From positions 1 through 5,342 of the forward strand of contig DKYC01000059.1 in assembly GCA_002492295.1 (NCBI GenBank): 5,342 nucleotides of DNA, written 5' to 3'. Under the pieces are notes generated by a model. It was given only the letters and a program-made list of their open reading frames with translations. It searched no databases and was not told the origin of the DNA. Within the stretch, counting starts at the first letter, position 1. Each line of letters begins with the position of its first letter. This document shows positions 1-4,850 of this stretch, piece after piece. Source of the stretch: Lachnospiraceae bacterium UBA7110. GTDB taxonomy: Bacteria > Bacillota > Clostridia > Lachnospirales > Lachnospiraceae. The translations under genes and the position numbers were made by a program.

Positions 1-24
1 TCGGTTCAAATCCGTTAGTCGCCT
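1..24 (+). tRNA. 3' end of a tRNA gene, probably tRNA-Cys (partial)
   Basis: Only the T arm and the 3' acceptor strand are present. GG-TTCAAAT-CC at 3-13 is a canonical T loop with its closing pairs. The 3' acceptor strand AGTCGCC (17-23) is followed by T at the discriminator position (24). No CCA is encoded, which is common in Firmicutes. An acceptor 3' strand ending GCC with discriminator U is characteristic of bacterial tRNA-Cys (5' GGC...), hence the call; the anticodon lies outside the window, so identity is inferred. One oddity is that position 50 (base 1, T) faces T at position 64 (base 15), a mismatch in the T stem. Confidence 0.6.
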
Positions 25-28
25 CTTT

Positions 29-70
29 AAGCAACCCGAAAATATTTGTTTTCGGGTTGCTTATTAATTA
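29..70 (+). terminator. Rho-independent terminator of the tRNA gene
   Basis: A perfect 14-bp inverted repeat pairs 29-42 (AAGCAACCCGAAAA) with 49-62 (TTTTCGGGTTGCTT) around the 6-nt loop TATTTG. It begins 4 nt after the tRNA discriminator base. The trailing tract (TTATTAATTA) is only moderately T-rich, but the stem itself is strong. It separates the tRNA from the downstream permease gene, whose own promoter begins directly after it. Confidence 0.85.
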
Positions 71-94
71 CAGTCAGATTTTAAATTGTATAAT
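67..94 (+). promoter_or_regulatory. Probable sigma-A promoter of the AEC permease gene
   Basis: A perfect -10 box TATAAT lies at 89-94. A 4/6 -35 match (ATTACA, 67-72) sits 16 bp upstream. It lies just after the tRNA terminator and about 45 bp before the permease start. The -35 is weak, so the -10 carries most of the evidence. Confidence 0.6.
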
Positions 95-138
95 AATAGT
101 GTAATGACAGTTATGGATTAAGGTAACGGGAACAAAAT

Positions 139-1086
139 ATGGAAAATTTAATTTTTAGTTTAAATGCCACGATTCCCATATTTTTGGTAATGATAGCAGG
201 CTATGTGTTAAGACGTATCCATATGGTGGATAATGGATTTGTGAAAACATTAAATTCGTTTAATTATAAGGTGACGCTTCCTGTTTTGCTTGTGGTGGAT
301 ATTGCAGAGGCGGATTTTTATGCGGTATGGGACTCTAAGTTTGTGCTGTTTTGCTTTTTTGTGACACTGGGATGCATTTTTGTGATTAGCTTTGTCAGCA
401 TCTTTTTGGTAAAAGACCGGCAGGTAAAAGGTGAATTTATACAGGCGTCTTACCGCGGGAGCGCGGCAGTGCTTGGGGTTGCCTTTATGCAGAATATTTA
501 TGGGACAAGCGCTATTGCTCCGCTGATGATTTTGGCAACGGTTCCGCTTTACAATGTGGCGGCGGTAGTGATTTTGAGCATTACTTCTCCAGAAAGCGGA
601 GGATTCGACAAGGGCAGCCTGAAAAAGTCGTTGAAGGGAATTGCGACAAATCCGATTATATGGGGAATTTTAATTGGGATGCTGATATCTGTGGCGCGAA
701 TTGAAATGCCGTTCATTATCAGTAAAACATTACATAATTTTTCCGTCCTTGCCACACCGCTTGCGCTTATCGGTTTAGGTGCGGGATTCGAGGGTAAAAA
801 AGCGCTTGCCAGGATAAAGCCTACGATTGCGAGCACATTGATTAAGCTTTTTATTATGCCGGCAATTTTTCTTCCACTTGCGGCAGCAATGGGATTTCGG
901 AATGAGAAGATGGTTGCGATTTTGATTATGCTTGGTGCGCCGACGACGGTGAGCTGTTATATTATGTCAAGGAATATGGGGCATGAGGGTGTGCTTTCAT
1001 CAAGCTGTGTAGTGTCTACGACTTTTTTTAGCTCTGTTTTCATCACACTTTGGCTGTATCTTTTAAGGAATTATGGATTGATTTGA
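139..1086 (+). CDS. AEC (auxin efflux carrier) family transporter
   Basis: This 315-residue integral membrane protein is about the normal length for the AEC/Mem_trans family (PF03547). The family moves small organic anions such as malate or malonate in bacteria and auxin in plants; the substrate here cannot be told from sequence. Roughly ten hydrophobic segments form two halves joined by a hydrophilic linker (about 151-170). Family-like landmarks are the N-terminal helix with a GYVLRR end (21-26), SYRGSAAVLGVAFMQ (104-118), PLYNV (136-140) at the end of the first half, NPIIWGILIGM (171-181) opening the second, PLALIGLGAGFEG (207-219), and GAPTTVSCYIMSRNMGHE (266-283) in the penultimate helices. 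The start is the first ATG; only a weak purine tract (ACGGG, 126-130) precedes it. It appears monocistronic: its own promoter lies upstream and the next gene has another. I see no clear terminator after it. Confidence 0.9.
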   Translation: MENLIFSLNATIPIFLVMIAGYVLRRIHMVDNGFVKTLNSFNYKVTLPVLLVVDIAEADFYAVWDSKFVLFCFFVTLGCIFVISFVSIFLVKDRQVKGEFIQASYRGSAAVLGVAFMQNIYGTSAIAPLMILATVPLYNVAAVVILSITSPESGGFDKGSLKKSLKGIATNPIIWGILIGMLISVARIEMPFIISKTLHNFSVLATPLALIGLGAGFEGKKALARIKPTIASTLIKLFIMPAIFLPLAAAMGFRNEKMVAILIMLGAPTTVSCYIMSRNMGHEGVLSSSCVVSTTFFSSVFITLWLYLLRNYGLI

Positions 1087-1146
1087 TAAACGAACGGTAA
1101 CATTGTAGTTGCAGCGAACGAAAAATAGTCTACACTTTCCTTGAAA

Positions 1147-1175
1147 TTGCCATATAGTTATAGTAATCTGATAAT
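1147..1175 (+). promoter_or_regulatory. Probable sigma-A promoter of the CDF exporter gene
   Basis: A -35 TTGCCA (1147-1152, 5/6) and a -10 GATAAT (1170-1175, 5/6) are separated by the optimal 17 bp. Transcription would start near 1182. That leaves about 42 nt of leader before ATG 1224 but only about 12 nt before the alternative TTG 1194. A tandem TATAGTTATAGT occupies the spacer (1153-1164). The rest of the 1087-1193 spacer shows no hairpin or other signal that I can support. Confidence 0.65.
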
Positions 1176-1213
1176 TAATATGGTGAATATATTTTGAAAG
1201 ATTATTTTGGAAT

Positions 1214-1218
1214 GAGGA
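1214..1218 (+). promoter_or_regulatory. Ribosome binding site deciding the CDF start
   Basis: GAGGA sits 5 nt before ATG 1224. The longer reading frame could begin at TTG 1194, with GGTGA at 1182-1186 upstream. That would need a rare start codon within about 12 nt of the predicted transcription start. ATG 1212 has no Shine-Dalgarno sequence. I therefore prefer 1224. Confidence 0.6.
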
Positions 1219-1223
1219 ATTTT

Positions 1224-2105
1224 ATGGAAAAAACAGATTTTGAAAAGACAGCGATGCGGGTATCGTTTGTGAGCATTGTTGTGAATGTGGTATTGTCATT
1301 ATTTAAGCTGCTTGCTGGAATTCTTGCAAATTCAGCGGCGATGGTGAGTGATGCGGTTCATTCTGCGTCAGATGTATTTAGTACCATTGTGGTCATTATC
1401 GGAATCAGGATTTCGAGTAAGGCATCGGATAAGGATCACCCTTATGGACATGAACGTTTGGAATGCGTGGCGGCAATAGTGCTTTCGACCATTCTTGCAG
1501 TGACAGGGCTTGGTATCGGATATACGGCGGTGACAAAAATTGTATCAGGAAATTTGCAGGAGCTTGCTGTTCCGGGAATGCTGGCACTTGTGGCAGCTAT
1601 TATTTCGATTGTAATGAAAGAGGGCATGTATTGGTATACGTGGATTAATGCGAAACGGATTGATTCAAGCGCACTGATGGCGGATGCATGGCACCATCGT
1701 TCCGACGCGCTTTCTTCCGTAGGCGCGCTAATTGGTATTGGCGGCGCTATGCTGGGATTTCCGGTTTTGGATACGGCGGCTAGTCTTGTGATATGTTTTT
1801 TCATAGAAAAGGCAGCATACGATATTTTTAAAGATGCCGTGGATAAAATGGTTGACAAGGCGTGCGACGAGGAGACGGAAAACGCACTTAAAAAATGTGC
1901 ACTCTCGCAGGAAGGTGTGCTGGGGATTGACTTGCTGCGTACGAGGGTATTCGGAAATAAAATCTATGTGGACATTGAAATAAGCGCTGATGCAAATGAA
2001 ACATTGAAAGAAGCGCACAGCATAGCGGAAAAGGTTCATGAGTCAATTGAGAAGAACTTTACCAAAGTAAAGCACATTATGGTGCATGTAAATCCGATGG
2101 AGTAA
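1224..2105 (+). CDS. Cation diffusion facilitator (CDF) family metal exporter
   Basis: This 293-residue protein is predicted to export divalent metal ions across the cytoplasmic membrane in exchange for protons. It has the CDF layout: a membrane domain of about six helices (12-206), then a cytoplasmic dimerisation domain (about 210-293) ending in VKHIMVHVNP. The transport-site residues are visible as two HxxxD motifs: H46/D50 in TM2 (VSDAVHSASD) and H157/D161 in TM5 (DAWHHRSD). An HD-HD set is typical of zinc-selecting CDFs, whereas YiiP has DD-HD and Mn-type members have Dxxx-D motifs, so Zn2+ is the best guess but not proven. The signature DHPYGHERLE (71-80) after TM2 is strongly family-specific. 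The gene has its own promoter upstream. It ends in TAA directly against the stop codon of the convergent DUF402 gene. A longer form starting at TTG 1194 (303 residues) is possible but less likely. Confidence 0.92.
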   Translation: MEKTDFEKTAMRVSFVSIVVNVVLSLFKLLAGILANSAAMVSDAVHSASDVFSTIVVIIGIRISSKASDKDHPYGHERLECVAAIVLSTILAVTGLGIGYTAVTKIVSGNLQELAVPGMLALVAAIISIVMKEGMYWYTWINAKRIDSSALMADAWHHRSDALSSVGALIGIGGAMLGFPVLDTAASLVICFFIEKAAYDIFKDAVDKMVDKACDEETENALKKCALSQEGVLGIDLLRTRVFGNKIYVDIEISADANETLKEAHSIAEKVHESIEKNFTKVKHIMVHVNPME

Positions 2106-2591
2106 TTAGTCGGCATCTGCCCATTTATCGACATAGGAGGAAAGCGTGTCAAACTTATCTTCGTAAATCAAATCTAAGAGACTGCCGAGTCTGGATAACG
2201 CCTGTATGACAGTTTCCAGGTCGCACAGCTCTTTTTTGAGTGCAACGGAAAGCTCGTCGATATCAAGTACTTTGACATACCCGTCGGGATAAATGACAAC
2301 ATCCGCCAGTAAATCCGTGGCAATCAGCGAATGTTCTTCTTTGTTATAGGAATAGTCCACAATATCACAGTACCAGTACAGAAGAGAGTTGTCTTCACGG
2401 TAAAATTTGCTCACCTTATATCCTGATTTTAAAAAGTAGCAGGAATATCCGTGGTGAAAATCGCGCCGGGGTTTTAAGGTTTTCCACTTTGTAACAATGG
2501 TTTCATCATTTGCTTCCAAAATCACATCGTCCTTCAGCAGGATACATTCATTGGGAATAATGCGTTTTCGGTATATTTTTAAAGTTTCCAT
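2106..2591 (-). CDS. DUF402 domain protein (FomD/Ntdp-like)
   Basis: This 161-residue soluble protein has no signal peptide or membrane segment. Its core matches the DUF402 family (PF04167): LYWYCDIVDY (71-80), then ATDLLADVVIYPDGYVKVLDIDEL (91-114, acidic residues D93, D97, D103, D110, D112, E113), followed by a helical C-terminal tail. Characterised relatives include Firmicute nucleoside tri/diphosphatases (Ntdp) and the FomD hydrolase, which use these acidic residues to bind metal. A phosphohydrolase role is therefore an inference from family, not shown here. The start is ATG at 2591, chosen because GGGGGA stands 5 nt upstream; a TTG-initiated 177-residue form (2639) has no comparable site. 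It is transcribed divergently from the ATP synthase operon and convergently with the CDF gene, whose stop codon it abuts. Confidence 0.8.
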   Translation of the reverse strand: METLKIYRKRIIPNECILLKDDVILEANDETIVTKWKTLKPRRDFHHGYSCYFLKSGYKVSKFYREDNSLLYWYCDIVDYSYNKEEHSLIATDLLADVVIYPDGYVKVLDIDELSVALKKELCDLETVIQALSRLGSLLDLIYEDKFDTLSSYVDKWADAD

Positions 2592-2596
2592 AAAAA

Positions 2597-2605
2597 TCCC
2601 CCTTT
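2597..2605 (-). promoter_or_regulatory. Ribosome binding site of the DUF402 gene
   Basis: On the minus strand AAAGGGGGA precedes ATG (2591-2589) with a TTTTT spacer. This supports the shorter 161-residue start over the upstream ATG at 2612 and TTG at 2639. Confidence 0.7.
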
Positions 2606-2651
2606 TTTTCATTTTACCTTTTTTGAGGGTGGTATTCAATAGATTTCCATG

Positions 2652-2667
2652 TGTTAATTAATTAACA
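2652..2667. promoter_or_regulatory. 16-bp palindrome, candidate Rex (redox repressor) operator
   Basis: TGTTAATTAATTAACA is a perfect 16-bp palindrome. With its flanking bases (G 2651, T 2668) it differs from the clostridial Rex operator TTGTTAANNNNTTAACAA only at the two outermost positions. Rex is the NADH/NAD+-sensing repressor of fermentative and energy genes in Firmicutes. The site lies in the divergent spacer, about 60 bp upstream of the DUF402 start and about 45 bp upstream of the atp -35 box. It could serve either gene, and is better placed to affect the minus-strand gene. AT-rich DNA yields TTAA palindromes by chance, so the assignment is tentative. I found no confident minus-strand promoter here. 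Confidence 0.45.
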
Positions 2668-2701
2668 TAATGTGCGAAATACCATAAATAGTACAAAATA
2701 A

Positions 2702-2730
2702 CTGACATTTACTGGACATTTCTGGCAATT
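2702..2730 (+). repeat. Three imperfect 10-nt direct repeats over the atp -35 box
   Basis: CTGACATTTA, CTGGACATTT and CTGGCAATTT start at 2702, 2712 and 2722, one helical turn apart. The middle copy contains the -35 hexamer. This is a possible same-face regulator binding array, or a by-product of promoter duplication. Confidence 0.4.
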
Positions 2731-2741
2731 TTTTGTATAAT
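2713..2741 (+). promoter_or_regulatory. Main promoter of the ATP synthase operon
   Basis: The -35 TGGACA (2713-2718, 5/6) and a perfect -10 TATAAT (2736-2741) are 17 bp apart, making this the best promoter in the window. Transcription should begin near 2748, giving a leader of about 55 nt before atpZ. A direct repeat TTAAAGGT (2744-2751, 2755-2762) spans the expected start. No other promoter of this quality is seen between the atp genes. Confidence 0.8.
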
Positions 2742-2803
2742 TATTAAAGGTATTTTAAAGGTTGGATATTTTATCTGCATAATGGGCATACGGAGGCACA
2801 CAA

Positions 2804-3073
2804 ATGGGAAAAAATAAAAAGTATAAAAGGTCAGTATACCAATCGCTGGCTGTAATTACCCAATTTGGTATCAATATGCTTGTTCCAATCTTTTTATGCT
2901 CATTCGCGGGGCTGTTTCTGGATCGGAAATTCGGCACCGTGTATTGGTTTGTTTTATTGTTCTTTGTCGGGGCGCTTGCAGGATTCCGGAATATCTTTAT
3001 ACTGGCAAAGAAAATTTACGAGGGAGACGGTTCGGATGAAGACAGGCATTCGCAAACTAAAGGAAATAAATAG
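2804..3073 (+). CDS. atpZ: AtpZ/AtpI-family ATP synthase accessory membrane protein
   Basis: This 89-residue protein has a basic N-terminus (MGKNKKYKR), two hydrophobic helices (about 14-37 and 45-66) and a charged hydrophilic tail (71-89). The segment FAGLFLDRKFGT (34-45) and the GALAGFRNIF stretch (56-65) match the ATPase_gene1/AtpZ family (PF09527). First place in the operon also fits. In Bacillus, AtpZ together with AtpI has been linked to Mg2+/Ca2+ supply for the ATP synthase; a similar role here is inferred from family and position. GGAGG (2792-2796) precedes the ATG by 7 nt. The last 38 nt overlap the start of atpI in another frame, so the two are probably translationally coupled. Confidence 0.82.
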   Translation: MGKNKKYKRSVYQSLAVITQFGINMLVPIFLCSFAGLFLDRKFGTVYWFVLLFFVGALAGFRNIFILAKKIYEGDGSDEDRHSQTKGNK

Positions 3074-3488
3074 TGCATTGCCGGGATTGCTGCTCGGAAT
3101 AGTTTTGTTTGGGGTGCTTTGTCAGGCGGCAGGCTTTTTTCTTGTAAGCGATAGGGCAGACTTCAGTATCGGACTTTGGATTGGAGTCGGTACTGCAATA
3201 TTTATGGCTTTCCATATGGCAGTTTCTTTGAATATGACAGTGGAAAGGGATGTAAAGGGGGCGCAGGCGGCAGCAACTAGACAGAATATGATCCGATACC
3301 TTGCGGTAGTGATTGTATTTGGGATATTGATGGTGACTAGGATTGGAAATCCGTTGGCGGCATTTGCGGGTGTTATGGGTTTAAAGGTTTCCGCTTATGC
3401 ACAGCCGGTATTCTCGAAATGGATGCGTGGCAGGAACGGCTTACAGGAGCAGGTTTCTGACGGGCTTCTAAATGGAAAAACTGAATAA
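3036..3488 (+). CDS. atpI: ATP synthase subunit I (AtpI), c-ring assembly factor
   Basis: This 150-residue, four-helix membrane protein (about 14-36, 43-65, 86-102 and 105-122) is of the ATP-synt_I type (PF03899). The C-terminal GNPLAAFAGVMGLKVSAYAQP stretch (104-124) resembles the last two helices of that family, which typically end in a Tyr-containing segment. AtpI proteins help assemble the c-ring, as shown for Na+-type enzymes such as that of Acetobacterium woodii, and with AtpZ may support divalent cation entry. It is not a structural part of the finished enzyme. The frame is open further upstream (from 2865), but ATG 3036 is chosen because AGGGAG (3021-3026) precedes it and the residues before it do not resemble the family. 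Sequence conservation in this family is low, so the call leans partly on position between atpZ and atpB. Confidence 0.78.
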   Translation: MKTGIRKLKEINSALPGLLLGIVLFGVLCQAAGFFLVSDRADFSIGLWIGVGTAIFMAFHMAVSLNMTVERDVKGAQAAATRQNMIRYLAVVIVFGILMVTRIGNPLAAFAGVMGLKVSAYAQPVFSKWMRGRNGLQEQVSDGLLNGKTE

Positions 3489-3510
3489 GGAAAATAAATT
3501 TTTATGAAAC

Positions 3511-3520
3511 GAGGAGGTGA
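3511..3520 (+). promoter_or_regulatory. Strong ribosome binding site deciding the atpB start
   Basis: GAGGAGGTGA is nearly fully complementary to the 16S rRNA 3' end and lies 4 nt before ATG 3525 (GGAGG core to ATG is 7 nt). The upstream in-frame ATG 3504 would place this site inside the coding region and has no comparable signal of its own. Confidence 0.85.
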
Positions 3521-3524
3521 GTGT

Positions 3525-4241
3525 ATGGGAGCAGGGCTTTTGTTATCCGGCGCTGATGACATTGATTTTATGATACACGGTGTGTTTCAATATGAGCTGT
3601 TTGGCCATAAGCTATGGATAACAACAACGCATGTATGCCTGTTTATCGTGATGGCGATTATCATTATCTTTTGTCTGTGCGCAAACAGGGCAATTAAACA
3701 TGCAACAGAGGTTCCCGGAACGTTCCAAAACGTTGTAGAGCTTGTGGTTGAGATGCTGGATAACATGATTAAAGGTGTTATGGGAAAGAATGCGGCGCCA
3801 TTTGCCAATTATATCGGTACGCTGTTTATCTTTATCCTGTTAAGCAACATCTCAGGTCTGTTTGGATTAAGACCGCCGACGGCTGACTATGGCGTAACGT
3901 TTGCGCTTGGTATCATAACGTTTACACTGATAACCTTTAACAAGTTTAAATATCAGAAGGTTAAAGGGGTTATTAAGGGGCTTTGTGATCCGTGGCCGAT
4001 TTGGGCGCCTATTAATATCATCGGTGATATTGCGGTTCCCATTTCCCTGTCACTTCGTTTGTTTGCAAACGTTCTGTCAGGAACAGTAATGATGGCGTTG
4101 CTTTATGGTCTGCTTGGGTTTATTGCCACGGGCTGGCCGGCAGCACTGCATGTATATTTTGATTTGTTCTCGGGAGCAATTCAGACATACGTATTTGCAA
4201 TGCTGACAATGACGTACATCAACAACGCAATTGAAGGATAA
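3525..4241 (+). CDS. atpB: F1Fo ATP synthase subunit a
   Basis: This 238-residue membrane subunit forms the two half-channels through which ions reach and leave the c-ring. The essential arginine is R178 in PISLSLRLFANVLSG (172-186), equivalent to E. coli aR210. The last helix, IQTYVFAMLTMTYI (219-232), has Q220 at the aQ252 position. Other family blocks are the N-terminal amphipathic stretch FQNVVELVVEML (67-78), GLFGLRPPTADYGVTFALG (111-129) and NIIGDIAVPISL (164-175). E. coli aE219 corresponds to T187 and aH245 to D213, so the acidic residue sits on the other helix, as is common outside proteobacteria. The start at 3525 follows the strong Shine-Dalgarno sequence. The gene begins 36 nt after atpI. 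It is followed by 189 nt of structured spacer before atpE. Confidence 0.95.
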   Translation: MGAGLLLSGADDIDFMIHGVFQYELFGHKLWITTTHVCLFIVMAIIIIFCLCANRAIKHATEVPGTFQNVVELVVEMLDNMIKGVMGKNAAPFANYIGTLFIFILLSNISGLFGLRPPTADYGVTFALGIITFTLITFNKFKYQKVKGVIKGLCDPWPIWAPINIIGDIAVPISLSLRLFANVLSGTVMMALLYGLLGFIATGWPAALHVYFDLFSGAIQTYVFAMLTMTYINNAIEG

Positions 4242-4299
4242 AACGAAGAAATTTTCTAATGCTGCAAAAGACGCAGCAGAACAAAATCTAAAACTTCGT
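4241..4299 (+). repeat. Structured tandem element, copy 1 (atpB-atpE spacer)
   Basis: This is a nested imperfect hairpin that begins on the last base of the atpB stop codon. The outer stem is ACGAAG (4243-4248) with CTTCGT (4294-4299). The middle stem is ATTTT (4251-4255) with AAAAT (4283-4287). The inner stem is TGCTGC (4260-4265) with GCAGCA (4273-4278), closing the 7-nt loop AAAAGAC (4266-4272). The same architecture and loop recur 61 nt downstream. There is no poly-U tract after it, so it is not a terminator. Confidence 0.7.
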
Positions 4300-4301
4300 A
4301 A

Positions 4302-4361
4302 AAACGAAAAGAAATTCTAAGCTTGTAAAAGACACAAGCTAAGAATTACTAAGTTTCGTTT
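4302..4361 (+). repeat. Structured tandem element, copy 2 (atpB-atpE spacer)
   Basis: The outer stem is AAACGAAA (4302-4309) with TTTCGTTT (4354-4361). An inner helix of 6 + 7 bp pairs 4313-4318 and 4320-4326 with 4342-4347 and 4334-4340, broken by one A-A mismatch. The loop AAAAGAC (4327-4333) is identical to that of copy 1. Compared with copy 1, the inner 6-nt arms have mostly changed (TGCTGC to GCTTGT, GCAGCA to ACAAGC) yet still pair. In the outer stem the G-C pair 4248/4294 becomes A-T 4309/4354. Such paired changes suggest selection on RNA shape. Confidence 0.7.
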
Positions 4362-4362
4362 A

Positions 4363-4384
4363 AGAGAACAGCAAGCTGTTCTCT
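4363..4384 (+). other. Perfect intercistronic hairpin upstream of atpE
   Basis: AGAGAACAG (4363-4371) pairs with CTGTTCTCT (4376-4384) across the 4-nt loop CAAG, or 10 bp with a 2-nt loop. It follows copy 2 by one base and is not followed by a T-run, so it is unlikely to terminate. It leaves a 46-nt, AU-rich, apparently unstructured leader up to the atpE ATG. That resembles the AU-rich translation enhancer known upstream of E. coli atpE. A role in mRNA end protection or processing is inference. Confidence 0.6.
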
Positions 4385-4430
4385 GCAAATAGTATAAGCT
4401 AAACATTTTAAATTAGGAGGAAAAAGAACT

Positions 4431-4685
4431 ATGGAATTTAATTCAAACTTTATATTAGGTTGTTCGGCAATCGGCGCAGGTCTTGCGGTTATCGCAGGTA
4501 TCGGACCTGGTGTAGGACAGGGTATCGCGGCAGGACATGCAGCAGCAGCCGTTGGTAGAAATCCGGGTGCAAAGTCAGACGTAACTTCAACGATGTTGCT
4601 TGGACAGGCCGTTGCCGAGACAACGGGTCTTTACGGCTTGCTTGTGGCGATGCTGTTATTGTTCGTAAAACCTTTAGTACCATAA
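4431..4685 (+). CDS. atpE: F1Fo ATP synthase subunit c, predicted Na+-binding
   Basis: This 84-residue, two-helix hairpin oligomerises into the rotor ring. Helix 1 (about 8-38) carries the Gly-rich packing stretch and GPGVGQG (25-31). The polar loop contains RNPGAKSD (43-50, the R-x-P motif that contacts gamma/epsilon), and helix 2 spans about 52-79. The ion carboxylate is E63. The Na+-site set of Ilyobacter tartaricus c (Q32, V63, E65, S66, T67, Y70) is matched by Q30, V61, E63, T64, T65 and Y68. Thr replaces Ser at one position, a substitution that keeps the ligand hydroxyl. Sodium coupling is therefore predicted. AGGAGG (4415-4420) lies 10 nt before the ATG. Hairpin-rich spacers flank the gene on both sides, which could help supply the many c copies each complex needs. 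Confidence 0.96.
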   Translation: MEFNSNFILGCSAIGAGLAVIAGIGPGVGQGIAAGHAAAAVGRNPGAKSDVTSTMLLGQAVAETTGLYGLLVAMLLLFVKPLVP

Positions 4686-4690
4686 TTCAC

Positions 4691-4833
4691 AACATTTACG
4701 ATGTTAACCGAAAAAATCTTGGATTTTTTCGCTTTAGTGCGCTGTATAGCGCGTTTATAAAAAGAATGTGTAAATTATTTCAGCGCCAAAATCTTTGATT
4801 TTGTGTGCAATTTATGATTTACGAAGTAAATCA
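4691..4833 (+). other. Cluster of five short hairpins in the atpE-atpF spacer
   Basis: The 165-nt spacer contains these stems: AACAT/ATGTT (4691-4695 with 4701-4705); CGAAAAAATC/GATTTTTTCG (4709-4718 with 4722-4731, 10 bp, loop TTG); GCGCT/AGCGC (4739-4743 with 4748-4752); CAAAATC/GATTTTG (4787-4793 with 4797-4803, loop TTT); and TGATTTAC/GTAAATCA (4815-4822 with 4826-4833, loop GAA). None is followed by a convincing U-tract. The last stem ends just before the atpF Shine-Dalgarno AAAGGAGG (4835-4842), leaving it accessible. Intercistronic mRNA stabilising or processing elements are the likely reading. Confidence 0.6.
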
Positions 4834-4850
4834 GAAAGGAGGCTAAAGGT

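Noticed and set aside
1194..1223. TTG start giving a 303-residue CDF protein
   Set aside because: It would leave only about 12 nt of leader after the predicted transcription start, while ATG 1224 has GAGGA at good spacing; it is not excluded.
1442..1858. 138-codon open frame on the minus strand inside the CDF gene
   Set aside because: It lies fully inside a well-conserved CDF coding region and shows no family resemblance or ribosome binding site; it is a shadow frame, as are the other short internal frames.
2640..2750. Minus-strand promoter for the DUF402 gene
   Set aside because: Several partial -10 boxes (such as TATGTT) are present, but none has a -35 match at 16-18 bp spacing, so I did not list one.
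2865..3488. Longer 207-residue reading of the atpI frame
   Set aside because: The first 57 codons overlap atpZ, do not resemble the ATP synthase I family, and a good ribosome binding site precedes ATG 3036.
4241..4361. CRISPR array or mobile-element terminal repeats
   Set aside because: There are only two imperfect copies with no unique spacers, no transposase and no target-site duplication; the variation keeps base pairing, which fits an RNA element better.
4363..4384. Intrinsic terminator between atpB and atpE
   Set aside because: There is no U-tract after the stem, and the essential atpE and atpF genes follow without a new convincing promoter.
4709..4731. Intrinsic terminator after atpE
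   Set aside because: The stem is almost all A-T, its T-run is inside the descending arm, and GCTTTAGTGC rather than a U-tract follows.
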